A stretch of 64,000 bases of DNA, taken from contig JBAJFG010000055.1 in assembly GCA_037903475.1 (NCBI GenBank), positions 124,001 through 188,000 on the forward strand, in the 5' to 3' direction. The translations under genes were made by a program, and so were the position numbers. Every line of letters starts with the position of its first letter. Position 1 is the first letter of the stretch. Below the pieces are notes generated by a model. The model made no database searches and was not told the origin of the DNA. It saw nothing but the letters and a program-made list of their open reading frames with translations. Shown here piece by piece: positions 25,601 to 32,746 of the stretch. This stretch comes from Ancylostoma caninum. Its lineage: Eukaryota > Nematoda > Chromadorea > Rhabditida > Ancylostomatidae.

Positions 25601-27162
25601 GTCTAAGTCACAACAGTAAGACTCGGATGTAACAGCCTGACCAGGTTGCAGAAGGCTATAAAGAATAATACCCTTACAACACCACCACACTGTCCAACAT
25701 AACCTTTCTAGGGTGAAGATCTGGTTTAGGGAAGCTTGGAGGGGTAGAAAACTTGTCTACCCATACATAACCACGTTTCTTATTATCAAATCCAGCTGTA
25801 AACGCGCTCTAACGGATTTGTTAGTGTGGTTTGGATATTCTGCTATCCAATAAAACAGATATTTGAAGCCACCTATCTCACTGCAGTATATCTTTACCCA
25901 ATTGATTTCAACTCGATAAAGATCCGTGATTTACTCCATCCCCACTTCGTGTTCTTATGTGACATTCCCAGAGCAATCTCCATGAGAACTGCGCAATTAG
26001 AAATGGAGAGCGAGGAATGTTCGAGTATTAACTAACCTTTCACCCTCATATTGCCCTGTCATGGACATGGTTTATCACATTGTGCTTTTATGTTTAGAAT
26101 TGCTCTTTTTCTCGACGATTCTTTTCCAGGAATGCATTCCTGTATACTGAGAACCACGAATCAGATTGGCTTTGGCTCAAATATAAGCTAGCCACCCGTT
26201 TGGCAAATACATACTTGGCCTCAATGTGTACACTTCAGTTTCGGACATGCGAATTTGGGGGGGGGGGAGAATGTTCCTTTTTAAAAATGAGAACTCATTG
26301 TCAGCTACAACATCAAAAACAAGGAAACAAACAAAAGATCTTATTGAGTTCGGCTACCTTGTTTTTGATCAGTTTCATTTGAAAATTAACAGGCCTGGAG
26401 AACGGTTGCCTTCGGACTTCTCAGAGCTCTTGCGATTGCTTACTCTGCGCAACGGCAGAAAAGTGGTGAGCTCCTTAATTGATTCTTTACTACATCACGA
26501 GAGCGTTCGGCTATACCTCACTATAATTCAAGGTATGCACAAGCAACAGAAGGAAAGAAGCGTTTTCTATGCTGAGTCTCCTTCACGGGATCATTTTAGC
26601 AGGGAAAGACATGATAACTACGATCGAAGCATTTCGTCTTCACGCCCGTAAGTAGTGTCACAGTCTTCTAAGCTTATTTGTCACTCATATTTCTCACTAT
26701 TATTCTATATTAATTCATAATTCTCACTCATTCAATCATTCTATATAATAACGGGCTTAGCCTGTTTACATGTGTGTCTGTATGTATGTAAGTATGTAAG
26801 AATGTGTGTCAGACCGTTACGAAATTCTACGATTGGTCAATGATCGTGATTGTGAGATCATAGTAAATAATACTGAAGAGGAATTAGAGTTTCAGCTTCT
26901 GTGACAAAAGTTATTCGCAAATATTTTTGACACAGTATTTATGCCGCACCCTGTACAATTCAATGTGGGCACAAGCAAAAGAAGGAAAGAATATATCAAT
27001 ATTCTTATTATATTCCTCACTATTTCTCACTACATCTCACTTAATTATAATTCCCCTCCCCCCAATTTTGCTGGAGGTTATCTATTGTGCCCTGCACACA
27101 GTGAACCTCTTCGTTGCCGTTGTTTGTCATGGGAGTGGAGCTTCATCAAGATTATTCTCACG
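3358..27162 (+). CDS. Gene A: receptor L-domain, single-pass receptor with divergent PTP-like cytoplasmic domain
   Basis: Sixteen plus-strand exons join with consistent phases: 3358-3615, 3763-3957, 4071-4301, 4348-4455, 4518-4614, 16206-16334, 16402-16779, 19870-20060, 23118-23177, 23350-23366 (weak), 23670-23800, 23861-23943, 24038-24188, 24282-24420, 26393-26465 and 27077-27162 (weak). The order of parts is: repeated receptor L-domain blocks as in insulin/EGF receptors and nematode IRLD proteins, a Lys/Thr/Val-rich linker, a membrane span, and a region that follows the landmarks of a classical tyrosine phosphatase domain with altered catalytic residues. The role would be cell-surface ligand binding; ligand and signalling output are unknown. 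One extra base in exon 5 breaks the frame, so the locus is either a pseudogene or carries a sequence error. The C-terminal end was not found. Alternative: two separate genes split at the 11.6 kb intron, although the phase across it fits a single gene. Confidence 0.55.
4615..6613. other. Gene A long intron, left part, unannotated
   Basis: This is the start of the 11.6 kb intron between exons 5 and 6 of gene A. Short open frames here have no recognisable domain. I could not name any repeat in this part. Confidence 0.4.
6616..7890 (+). mobile_element. Full-length but decayed mariner (Hsmar1/bandit-like ends)
   Basis: Inverted repeats of 31 identical bases begin TTAGGTTGGTGCAAAA at 6616 and end at 7890. 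Each end is flanked by a TA target duplication (6614-6615 and 7891-7892). The length of 1275 bp is that of intact mariners. The start of the repeat agrees with the Hsmar1/bandit type of mariner, a type known from hookworm (established knowledge). Transposase pieces on the plus strand include AARTARN near 6865, KEHPFKTT near 7030, KNGRMKKLEKSMPRIL near 7115 and LTNYHFPEILDDFF near 7622, spread over frames with stops. It is dead but structurally complete, and it sits inside a gene A intron. Confidence 0.88.
7893..8509. other. Intronic, possible CR1 5' region
   Basis: Nothing is firmly recognised. It lies between the mariner and the first readable reverse-transcriptase motif, so it may include a decayed 5' part of the CR1-like element. 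I could not see endonuclease motifs. Confidence 0.3.
8510..11160 (+). mobile_element. CR1-like non-LTR retrotransposon, frameshifted and interrupted
   Basis: Reverse-transcriptase motifs run along the plus strand: LTPDRIRFHIMKN near 8530, then CRIFEKNIRN and IHHHLLVNGIIPCDQHGF, DIIYFDFAKAFV (usual D changed to V), SGGVPQSGVL (usual PQG), LFNLYTADIP and KQFADDLRIYH, where FADD is the catalytic YxDD-type box. The reading frame breaks near 9471. It then continues as LLLFAYKMYVKPILDW and LERVQNNYT, is split by a mariner at 9637-10699, and resumes as RLGLATLESRRTLLD and TPSISRGGPFRITFPK up to about 11025. The 3' tail is an AATC repeat ending at 11160. It is inactive. The split is in the thumb-like C-terminal region that follows the polymerase core. 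Confidence 0.85.
9637..10699 (-). mobile_element. Mariner inserted in the CR1-like element
   Basis: Inverted repeats read GGTTGTCGCGAAA from 9637 and, on the complement, from 10699, with flanking TA at 9635-9636 and 10700-10701. The minus strand encodes most of a transposase in broken frames: LLLYEFRKNSSARDATKNIC and STVSYDTAKA (N-terminal HTH), HPQKVMFRVWWNCKGIIQW, FLHDNARPHIARETQQKL (second catalytic Asp), TPTDYHLFFSLSNHLG (third Asp) and the C-terminus GIHKLPVKWQYVVDNNGSYV, stopping at 9711-9713. The region between the HTH and the HPQKVM motif is too short, so an internal deletion is likely. The insertion post-dates the CR1 copy. Confidence 0.88.
11280..11465. repeat. GCCTGCCCG-type short repeat
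   Basis: Five to six imperfect copies of a unit around GGCCTGCCCGGT are spaced about 25-55 bp apart, with intervening sequence not conserved. It is inside the gene A intron. No coding content is seen. Confidence 0.5.
11630..12620 (+). repeat. Dispersed repeat with tRNA T-arm-like GGGGTTCGACCCC
   Basis: Two occurrences of CCAGCACGAAAAGTT (about 11668 and 12600) bracket this block. The left part (11630-11830) matches, in the same orientation, 35371-35560 and, inverted, 28160-28372, sharing GCCCACTCCCATGGAA, a GTGCTGCTAGTGC-like run and a TCAGTTCCTATGC run. The sequence GGGGTTCGACCCC resembles the T-arm of a tRNA, suggesting a tRNA-derived SINE, but I see no complete tRNA fold. The middle (12010-12190) holds opposed copies of GAGCAGATTTCGC and its complement. 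Confidence 0.5.
12619..12809. repeat. Fold-back MITE-like element
   Basis: Arms of about 75 bases pair across a short centre. The inner arm begins TTGTCCTAGTAAAAATGCA at 12641 and its complement ends at 12786, with about 47 of 54 positions matching. The outer arm (ATATGACGC and neighbours) extends the pairing. No target duplication is clear. It could form a single hairpin of about 190 nt. Confidence 0.75.
12849..12960 (+). promoter_or_regulatory. TATA-type promoter-like module (dispersed copy 1)
   Basis: TAAATAAG at 12849-12856 is followed about 30 bp later by CTAGTCTCCA and then GCGGGACT and CTGCTGAGGCC. The same order is seen at 31973-32110 and, on the minus strand, at 17640-17755 and 18775-18904. 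The spacing fits a TATA box and transcription start. It may be the U3/R part of an LTR or the promoter of another repeat. No transcript evidence is available. Confidence 0.35.
13336..13952. mobile_element. TTAA-flanked fold-back MITE (piggyBac-like)
   Basis: TTAA direct repeats sit at 13332-13335 and 13953-13956. The ends read CACGTTCACGAC and, on the complement of the right end, CACGTTCGCGTC. The left end has palindromes GTGCACGACCGGTCGAGCAC (13351-13370, one mismatched pair) and GTGCACGATCAGTCGTGCAC (13395-13414). The body is a long inverted repeat: about 13430-13640 matches the complement of about 13680-13890, including CAATGATGGCTTACCTGCAG. No transposase is encoded. TTAA targets are typical of the piggyBac superfamily (established), and assignment to it is an inference. 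Confidence 0.75.
13957..16205. other. Gene A long intron, right part
   Basis: No gene or repeat is recognised with confidence. There are A-rich and C-rich tracts (a C-rich run near 15765-15790). Open frames such as 14868-15182 minus are low-complexity Phe/Leu/Ser runs and look non-coding. The region ends at the acceptor TTTCAG before 16206. Confidence 0.4.
16206..16779 (+). CDS. Gene A exons 6-7: L-domain end and charged linker
   Basis: Exon 16206-16334 reads LRGIETIEGRLIISNNTGL and NFNYLSSLKKVG, a clear receptor L-domain repeat. After a 67 bp intron, exon 16402-16779 continues EIAIIVKNNPDLKLLPMPNL, the closing strand of the domain, then about 85 residues rich in Lys, Thr, Val and Gln with a loose repeat (KQTKAV, KRTEAV, ERAKTEV, QKTKAV). 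This linker is probably an extracellular stalk that could be helical or glycosylated. Exon 16206 begins with two bases that complete the single base left at 4614, which links the two exon clusters into one gene. Confidence 0.75.
16780..17394. other. Gene A intron, no feature recognised
   Basis: Between the stalk exon and the first copy of the long direct repeat. No exon or named repeat is supported. Confidence 0.35.
17395..17960. repeat. Long dispersed repeat, copy 1
   Basis: This copy matches 18525-19090 in the same direction and, inverted, part of it matches 33705-33895. Shared blocks include AACACGTTTCAACAGCAGTT, GGTTTGCATGTCTCAAACCT, GGGCCACGGTTTTACCCGGG and GCAGGTTGAACTGCACCACA. No protein is encoded. 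The minus strand holds a promoter-like module. Confidence 0.8.
17640..17755 (-). promoter_or_regulatory. TATA promoter-like module in repeat copy 1
   Basis: On the minus strand an E-box-like CACGTG (17750-17755) precedes TATATAAG (17727-17720), then TTTAGTCG about 25 bp later, GGCGGAGA, GAGACTCGTC and CTGGCTGAGGCCCGG followed by a GGTAAAAC run that resembles a splice donor. The layout suits an RNA polymerase II start. Confidence 0.4.
18525..19090. repeat. Long dispersed repeat, copy 2
   Basis: A second copy about 1.13 kb to the right of copy 1, in the same orientation. It differs by scattered substitutions and small indels, for example extra GGAGCGGAGACG sequence in the region of the module. 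Two direct copies in one intron indicate a local duplication or two insertions. Confidence 0.8.
18775..18904 (-). promoter_or_regulatory. TATA promoter-like module in repeat copy 2
   Basis: The minus strand has CACGTGGCGAC, then TATATAAG at 18876-18869, then TTTAGTCGCGTC and the same downstream block as copy 1. CACGTG, the TATA box and the TTTAGTC are preserved between the copies. Confidence 0.4.
19091..19869. other. Gene A intron, no feature recognised
   Basis: No repeat family or exon supported. It ends in the acceptor CTATTTAG before 19870. Confidence 0.35.
19870..20060 (+). CDS. Gene A exon 8: transmembrane segment
   Basis: The exon reads KWHWILASVFLVLVVLALVG, then GGCIVLRMKK, a single hydrophobic helix ended by a positive stop-transfer cluster, followed by a proline-rich juxtamembrane stretch (GLPPPPYSL) and a CAG/GTGAGA donor. 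The positive residues after the helix place the C-terminal part in the cytoplasm. Two bases at its start complete the codon opened at 16779. Confidence 0.7.
20156..21725. mobile_element. TTAA-flanked MITE, split by a mariner
   Basis: TTAA lies at 20152-20155 and 21726-21729. The ends are 16-base perfect inverted repeats, CCCATTGACGACCGCG. The left end carries palindromes centred at 20180/20181 and 20224/20225 (GGCTCACCGGTGAGCC core; the second is 24 bases, 20213-20236). Removing the 920 bp mariner at 20642-21561 and one TA leaves about 648 bp, close to the 617 bp of the copy at 13336. No transposase is seen. Confidence 0.82.
20642..21561 (-). mobile_element. Mariner-like element, 920 bp copy 1
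   Basis: Inverted repeats TTAGGTCGTCAAGTATGAAA at both ends, with TA at 20640-20641 and 21562-21563. The minus strand has decayed transposase pieces: SEPYDEPGF near 21200 and YLRWQGYGDSIGAYTD near 20730, which resembles the C-terminal 'RW..CV...G.Y' of mariners. The sister copy is at 40506-41427. It is inserted in the TTAA MITE. Confidence 0.85.
22052..23072 (+). mobile_element. Decayed mariner, 1.02 kb
   Basis: Ends read TCAGGTTGTTGCGAAA and the matching complement, followed by ATTGCCG on both sides. TA precedes the left end, and TG stands where the right TA should be. The plus strand near 22850-22930 shows MEHAEIAFQ and SCDLSFCCKGV, matching the same residues (LEHVEIAFQ, SCDLSFYCEG) in the copy at 25169-25830, so both belong to one mariner family. 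The N-terminal half is barely readable. It is in a gene A intron. Confidence 0.75.
23118..24420 (+). CDS. Gene A exons 9-14: N-terminal half of the PTP-like domain
   Basis: Exons at 23118-23177, 23350-23366 (17 bases, weak), 23670-23800, 23861-23943, 24038-24188 and 24282-24420 join with matching phases. Readable parts are VFEEILARNPMAWCVHDF, KKAEFAKEHMIPVAK, VEYDKPLHNRVQELFEYDLV and IMIGSENDV, LPRNVGDLCLFIG, NITIAFKLLEITHL and HYKYEAKHVNRHQTKYIDL with a final YQW. The succession 'IVM(L/I)..E', a Pro/Gly-Asp turn, a basic beta region and 'Y.W' before the next exon is the order of landmarks in classical PTP domains up to the WPD loop. Single motifs are weak and the assignment rests on their order together with the following exon. 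Confidence 0.5.
24805..25110 (-). pseudogene. GIY-YIG-like C-terminal fragment of a Penelope-type retroelement
   Basis: The minus strand reads YGEAGRILSVRINEHMGAKK, then SPLDRHKVEAHNGK and ILTYESEIPARKALEA. This follows the 'YIGETGR.L..RI.EH ... EAL' pattern of the GIY-YIG region found at the C-terminus of Penelope-like elements and related nematode reverse-transcriptase proteins. No reverse transcriptase remains next to it. It is in a gene A intron, in the opposite direction. Confidence 0.55.
25169..25830 (-). mobile_element. 5'-truncated mariner with readable catalytic half
   Basis: The minus strand holds GYVWVDKF, PKPDLHPRKVML (then a frameshift), WWCCKGIILYSLLQPGQAV, LLLQDNARPHTSKLTRQKL, EVLPHPHYSSDLSPTDYQFF and IKELPDSWQRCV. 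DN and DY are the second and third catalytic acids, separated as in DD34D mariners. The C-terminal end is near 25262, and the terminal repeat GTTGCGAAATTAGTTGCCG lies at 25173-25195. The N-terminal third and the other terminal repeat are missing beyond about 25830. Confidence 0.85.
26393..26465 (+). CDS. Gene A exon 15: altered WPD loop of the PTP-like domain
   Basis: The exon begins with G, completing the TG left at 24420 to make Trp, and reads PGERLPSDFSELLRLLTL, then RNGRKV and a GTGAGC donor. In active PTPs this loop is WPD with Asp as general acid, followed by 'P.....LL.L'. Here the joined product is W-P-G, so the Asp is absent. The phase match over a 1.97 kb intron holding a mariner and a retroelement fragment supports this join. 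Confidence 0.6.
27077..27162 (+). CDS. Candidate gene A exon 16: degenerate PTP signature loop
   Basis: In the phase needed after 26465 the sequence reads VIYCALHTVNLFVAVVCHGS, then GASSRLFSR. HGSGASSR has the spacing of the PTP signature HCxxGxxR, with Gly in the place of the catalytic Cys and the Arg kept. The acceptor is taken as GGAG before 27077, which is not a strong site. The alternative acceptor CACACAG before 27102 gives a different phase. It could be chance similarity. No later exons were found. Confidence 0.3.
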
Positions 27163-27654
27163 GTATTCTGAAGGAACAACTAGCCATTCACTCTTTTTCT
27201 ATGCGCATATGCGGACTGTCCAAAAAAAATGTCGTACACTCGCAGTGGCATGAGGGGTGGACCTACTCGGCGTGGAGCATTTTAACCTTGCGAAAACTCA
27301 TGCCGGCGGAGATCAAACGCCCATTAAGAGCAGACTAATTTCTGCAGTGCGTGCGATTAGGCTCTCGCTGATCGCCTTTGGGCATGTCACAGCGCCTTAG
27401 GAATGATAGAGAAGGTCAGGACAAGGACCTTTTGGAGGGTAGGAGCAGAGCGAGGTTCGTATCATGGTTCGCCCTTTGTATAAAGCAGGCTGGGATGAAA
27501 TATCCGTCTCAGGCATTCGTGAGGTTCGACTCAGCACGAACAGGGGTTCGACCCCAGTTACATCTGGGGTCTAACCCTCCGCTTCACCCCTCACATACTC
27601 TGTCTGCTCCCACCGCCCCACGGCACACATCACAGCGACGGTGCCGCTGTGTAG

Positions 27655-27815
27655 AAAATGAATGAAAATGATGAGAACAAAATGTTATATACAAGTTCAC
27701 ACATCTTATCACTCAGTTTGCTTGAAATAGCGTGATGACATAGGAAGAATTGTGCGAATACATTTAGTGGTGAGCGGTTGCAGCGACAGCGTCGCTGTGT
27801 ACTTTGCCATAGGCC
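27655..27815. repeat. Dispersed repeat, copy at 27.7 kb
   Basis: Shares blocks with 57735-57882 in the same orientation: AAATGATGAGAACAAAATGTT, ATCTTATCAC, CAGTTTGC and GCAGCGACAGCGTCGCTGTG. The last block is nearly palindromic. No coding content is seen. Confidence 0.6.
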
Positions 27816-28159
27816 ACACTTGTCAGCTCAAGTTAGACGTGTCTTTGCACGTTCATGTTATAGCACGCTGTCGCTCTCCGATGGTGAGCAGGAAGCGAAA
27901 ATGCGTGTTTAATGCCTGGACGCGCATGCGCTCGGTGCACCGATGGCCAGTGAGTCCGGCGCTCACGCGTCGGATTTTGACATCCGCACCACGCTTGCGC
28001 GCGACTGCGAAGCATCTCATCCGACCGATTGCCGGGCCACGGTTTTCACCGGGCCTCAACCGGCCAGGCGAGTCCCACCTGGCAATCGTTCCATGCTATT
28101 GATACTGATACAAAGGTATATAAGCCCAACAGTTGGCTTATCCAGTTAACATGGTATTG

Positions 28160-28372
28160 TCGAAACTTTTCGTGCTGGGGTCGCAACCCAAAAGTAAGTG
28201 CATAGGAACTGATACGTGGGGGGGGATGGAATAGAGCAAGTCCGGCAGTTTAAATATTCGGCGGAGAATGGAACACAGCACGTACGGCACGAGCAGCACG
28301 TCGCCTCTTCCATGTGATTGGCCGGAGCTAGAACTTTTCGTGCTGGGGTCAAGCCCTATGAGTGCCTGAGTT
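28160..28372 (-). repeat. T-arm-like dispersed repeat, inverted copy
   Basis: An inverted copy of the 11630-11830 repeat bounded by two direct CCAGCACGAAAAGTT runs (on the minus strand). A short related piece, GGGGTTCGACCCCAG, is at 27551-27565. Next to it, at 28035-28130, lies a degenerate relative of the TATA module (GGGCCTCAACCGGCCAGGCG). Confidence 0.55.
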
Positions 28373-30260
28373 CGTATTTGTCCCTTCTTTGACTTCCGTA
28401 TTGTCGATTTCTCCTCTTCGGCAACTTCTGTCATACTGTTATCATGTTACTTCTGTGTTTTGTATTCCAAAGTATTTTCAAAATCAATTCTGGGCTGTGT
28501 TATGCGACCTACACCCCAAAAAAGTTCAAAAACGCTCATCTTTATCAGGTTAAAATCTTGAAAACACTGTATCAACTCATGTTGGGTATCAAAATATCCA
28601 CAGAATCGGGTCCAGCTCGACGCGCTGACTCCGAAGATGTACTTGAAATCTGAAAAGCGGTCAAAAACCCTATTTTTAAGGCAAAACGTGATTTTAAGGC
28701 GGACGAGTCTCTCTTCTGGGAAGCTAGAAAAAGGGCAGCTGAGAAGTTAAGATTGCACCTTAAAATGGACTCCTCAGCACGGCGTATTATCCATTGAAAA
28801 AGTATTTCCGTGTCGGAAAACCATACTGACCCCATCAGCAAGAAGAGTGAATGCTGAAGAGTGAATACTTTCGTTCAACTTTCTGGCCGAGAATTTCGAA
28901 ATTCTCGGCCAAATGAACCCGAAACGTATGGAGTTTTCAATATTCCCCTGAAACTTAAAGAACATCTTTGTGCTCAGCAGCTCTCATATGTTCGACTGAC
29001 ATAGGAATCTCGAATGCGATCCCTGAGCTGATACACTGCTTTCAAGTGTGAGCACGATTTTCGTTTTTATTGAAACAGAAGAATAAAGAAATTGATAAAA
29101 GTTGCGTAGCCATTTGAACAACATTCTTTAGAGCTCTGCAATGGTGCCCCTCTTGATCGACACGAGATGCTCTATATAATGCGGATAATGCTTGACTGGG
29201 CAAGATGTGCGAAATGCATTCCAAGCACCGTCAGAAAGGCAGAGTTTTCTTGCATAGTGTTTATAAAGTTCGCGTGTGCTCGTTCTCCTAGTTCATTCAG
29301 TATCGGTACACATTCGACCACAGACCAAAACAGTCTAGTATTAGGTTGAGGCGGTTTTCCGTGACGCTTTTTGAGATGTCGTTAATGTCGGTAATTGAAA
29401 GAAAAGCGAAAAAAGTCAAGAGGTAGAGCTAAACCGTTGCGATATTAGTGAGGAGCAAAAGAACAGTTACAAATAGGCTAATAACGCGTGATCAAACGGG
29501 ATTTGAATTATTGTTTTAAAAAAAACTGGAAGAAAGGTCGCATGGACATATTCTCCAACTCAATAGTACAAGAATACTTTGTAAAATAGAAGCGGATTGC
29601 TTGAGATAGCTAACTTAACAAAGCGAACGTACAACAAGTGAAACAATACAACATGGCAACATTTGATTTCAGGAGCACGTACGATGGTGTCATATATACG
29701 ACCAAATGGCGGCGTTTTCTAGAAAACACAAAAACATGTAAGATTTCCCCCTTCTCTGGAAGCTTCGAGAACCTGCAAAAACTTTAACTTTAAAGGTAGC
29801 TGAAAGCCATGATTTAGGGATAATTATTGTTGCAAACAAACATCACCAGTTATCATCAAAACATCATTATCACATTTCATTTTCCTCGAGTTTTTTCCCA
29901 CCTTTGTGTCTCGAAGGGCTGCCCACTTTCCCAACCGGCCTTCATTCCGTTTTCTCCTCCTGTATGATTTGTTCCTCCGATGTTAGATCCAATTATAGCA
30001 GCCATGGATCCACTTCCTCTGTCATGTAATCCTGTTGGCTTGGGTAGTATTTTTTATATCTGTTCTTTTGACCTCACTGTCATGGGTGCCAGCAGTTGAG
30101 GCACCCATGATACCCCACCTACTCAGGCACCCGAGCGTTTGGAACGCCGGTGATCCCGCTCAATTTTGGCCGATACAGGCTTTCGGCAGGCAGTCGCGGG
30201 TAGCCTTCCGGCGGATAGTCGCAGGAACACTTGCTGAAGGTGCGGATGAAGCAGGAAAAC
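28373..30260. other. Spacer without recognised gene
   Basis: No exon is supported. It contains a perfect 28-base palindrome at 28884-28911 (centre AATTTCGAAATT). No repeat family was identified in the rest. Confidence 0.4.
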
Positions 30261-30262
30261 CT

Positions 30263-31901
30263 GGGCTGGTATTCATGAACGCGCGGGAGCGGGAAGGGGC
30301 GTGGTCTTTACCCGCTGCCGCTGGTTCCCGGCGGGATCCTTCCCAGTCACCCGCACGGGTAAAATTTGTATTCACGAACGACCAGGAAGCGGGAAGACCG
30401 CGAAGCATCGCTTAGATTCGCAGACACGGCCGAGTTTTCCGGACGAATGGCGCGAAATGAAAATTTTCAAACGTGTATTTTGAGGAATTCATGCGAAAAA
30501 CGCTGTTTTTCGTCTTTTTGCTTCGTGGAAGCGTATCTACGTAGGAGTGTAGGTCTAGTGGAGCATGAATAGGCTGTATTGGTAGCGTTTGAACTGATTT
30601 TTCGGTTCTCCTGGCCCAAGTTCGTCCTCCACATTCCACTTTTTGATGTTCATTTGTAAGTTTACAGAAATCACTGTTGCTTTTTGCCCTACGTGTTGTT
30701 CTACGTTTGTGCGTGGCCAGGATTTGTCGTATAGGACTGTGTAGTGACATTACAGTCTGTTGTTCGAATTCAGGGAGAGTCTGTAATAGCAATGTATTCT
30801 TGACCGACCAAGGTATTCCACCTTGGTCAGTCAAGAGAAGAGAATGCCTACTTCCTTGGTGATGTACAGCTAAGAAGTACGAATACTATTTGTGATTTAG
30901 GTTTCACCTTGAATACGAACCTCACATTTGATGACCATTGCGGCATTATAGCTAGAAAAGCAGACCATGTCGTTTACAATATATTCAGATCCTTATCTAC
31001 TAAGTCTCCGGCACATCTTTTGGTCGCTTATAAATCTTATGTACGATCCATTCTTGAGTACGGCGCTACGGTGTTCAGCCCAAAATCTTAGCGTTCTATC
31101 TCAAGACTTGAGGCGGTCCAGAATAGTTTTACTAGGAAGCTTTGGATACGTTTGCATGGGTATGATTATGCCAACACACCTCCCGCTTTTGATCGTAATT
31201 GCACGTTTAGCATTTCCACTCTCGATATGCGTAGAAGGAAGTATGATCTCGTTATGACCTATAAAATAATCAGTGGGAAGGTTAATCTCCCTATCAATAA
31301 ATTTTACACCGTAACTCCCTCATGCACGAGAGGCGGGCCATTCAAGATTACATTCCAGACAGCCAAGACCTCTTTACGGTCTTCTTTCTTTACACAGAGA
31401 GCTGGCTCCGTTTTCCTCAGACTCTCAAAGAAGTACGTACTTTCTAGCACAATACAATAGATTGATTGACAAGTTCCTAAGAGAATCTGCTTAGTGGGTT
31501 GCTGTTTGAACAATTTTTGACTGTTGTGTCTAATTGTTGTGTTTTGTTCGTGCTTTTTTTTTTCTTTCACACGAATTTCTGTTTTACGCGTGGTTGGTAC
31601 AAATAAATAAATAAATAAATGTGAGACGAAGCAAAAAGCCCTCTGGAATTTTAGTAAGGCAATATGCTGCATAGATTCACTAATGGAAAGCAATAATGGC
31701 TAAAAATGCAACGAATTCCTATCGACGGGTAGAGCTTCCCGAGGTCTAGAGGGTCGGGTAAGCGGGAACCTTCCCGCCCACCCGCCGGGTAGGCCGGGAA
31801 GGTACCCGCCGATTTCATGAATACAAACTTTTTGCCCGCAAAACTCGTCCACTCGGCGGGAAGGCTAAAACCTTCCCGGCGGCGTTCATAAATACCAGCC
31901 C
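30263..31901. mobile_element. Inverted-repeat DNA element containing a CR1 fragment
   Basis: The left end reads GGGCTGGTATTCATGAACGC and the right end is the complement of GGGCTGGTATTTATGAACGC, followed on both sides by G-rich CCGGGAAGG-type sequence. The CR1 3' fragment 30822-31620 lies inside, leaving about 840 bp of element. No clear target duplication is seen, so the superfamily is undecided (hAT-like ends are possible). Related ends are at 36225 and 37613. Open frames such as 30035-30415 overlap this G/C-rich end and are not convincing genes. Confidence 0.6.
30822..31620 (+). mobile_element. 5'-truncated CR1-like element (3' end)
   Basis: The plus strand reads YFLGDVQLRSTNTICDLGF, LTFDDHCGIIARKADHVVYN, AYKSYVRSILEYGATVFSP, then (after a stop) TRKLWIRLHGYDYA, MRRRKYDLVMTYKIISGKV and TPSCTRGGPFKITFQ. 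The tail is a TAAA/AAAT repeat ending at 31620. It corresponds to the C-terminal third of the element at 8510-11160 (TPSISRGGPFRITF there). Just upstream, 30797-30836 forms a hairpin with 15 of 16 paired bases (CTTGACCGACCAAGGT). Confidence 0.8.
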
Positions 31902-31972
31902 TGTTGTGAGCGCACATGAGGCAGAGTATATGCAGGTATTCCTGCATCCTGTTTTTTCTAATTCTCAATTTC

Positions 31973-32110
31973 CACGTGGCGACCGAAGTGTATATAAGCC
32001 AGCAGGCAGCTGTGAAATCTTAGTCTAGTCACCATTGTGGCGGAGATCAGACGAGCTCTGCGGGACTATTCTGGCCAACTGAGGCCCAGTGTACCATTTG
32101 GTCAGGCAAG
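31973..32110 (+). promoter_or_regulatory. TATA promoter-like module (dispersed copy 4)
   Basis: CACGTG at 31973-31978, TATATAAG at 31991-31998, then TAGTCTAGTCACCA at about 32021, GGCGGAGA, GCGGGACT, CTGGCCAACTGAGGCCC, and CAAG/GTGAGTGG near 32108, an excellent splice donor. This is the best-formed copy: E-box, TATA, a start about 30 bp downstream and a donor. It may be a repeat-borne promoter with a short first exon. No downstream exon was identified. Confidence 0.42.
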
Positions 32111-32746
32111 GTGAGTGGGATGCGGTCGCGTGCCGATACTACGCGGACGGAAAATCCGCCTAGCCGCAGATGTCCGGCTCGTCGAGCGCTGGCGCACGAA
32201 GCCCATACTTGCCTCTCCCCCCAAGCTCATTTTTGTACTATTTTTGTAGTCAGTGGTTGCAGTAGCACATGACCTGCGTTAATCCTGCCATCCCCGTAGC
32301 AGAATCATGACAGGTCAAGTGCAGGATAAGGCGCAACTAACGACGGAGTAGGCGCGCCAACTCCGCCCACTACTGCATTTGTTCCGCAGGTGTCATGCCG
32401 TGGGAAACGGTGTGGGCCGATGCTCCAAAAGCCCGAATTTCTCAGTAAGTCTGCAATCTCACCAAATTCGTCAACATTTGTAATCATCCTAATTTGCGCA
32501 TTGGAAGCATCTCCACGGAAATCAGTTAGGGCATAATTGGTGCGATTTCATTCTCTGTTTTTTCGTGATAAAATTGCCTATGTTTACTCCTTCAAAGGGC
32601 ATCTTTGCTACCGTCCAGAGGTTTGGAGTCAGAGGAGTTAGGTGGTTATTAACTCGAACTGGAAGACTTGCTAATCGTTCTTCGTTACACTCCATTTTGC
32701 TGTCACACCTTGTGAGCTTTTCAGAAGAGTAGCGGTCCACCACTAA

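Noticed and set aside
30035..30415. 126-codon frame with a hydrophobic start
   Set aside because: It runs into the G/C-rich end of the inverted-repeat element, with no splice partner or domain.
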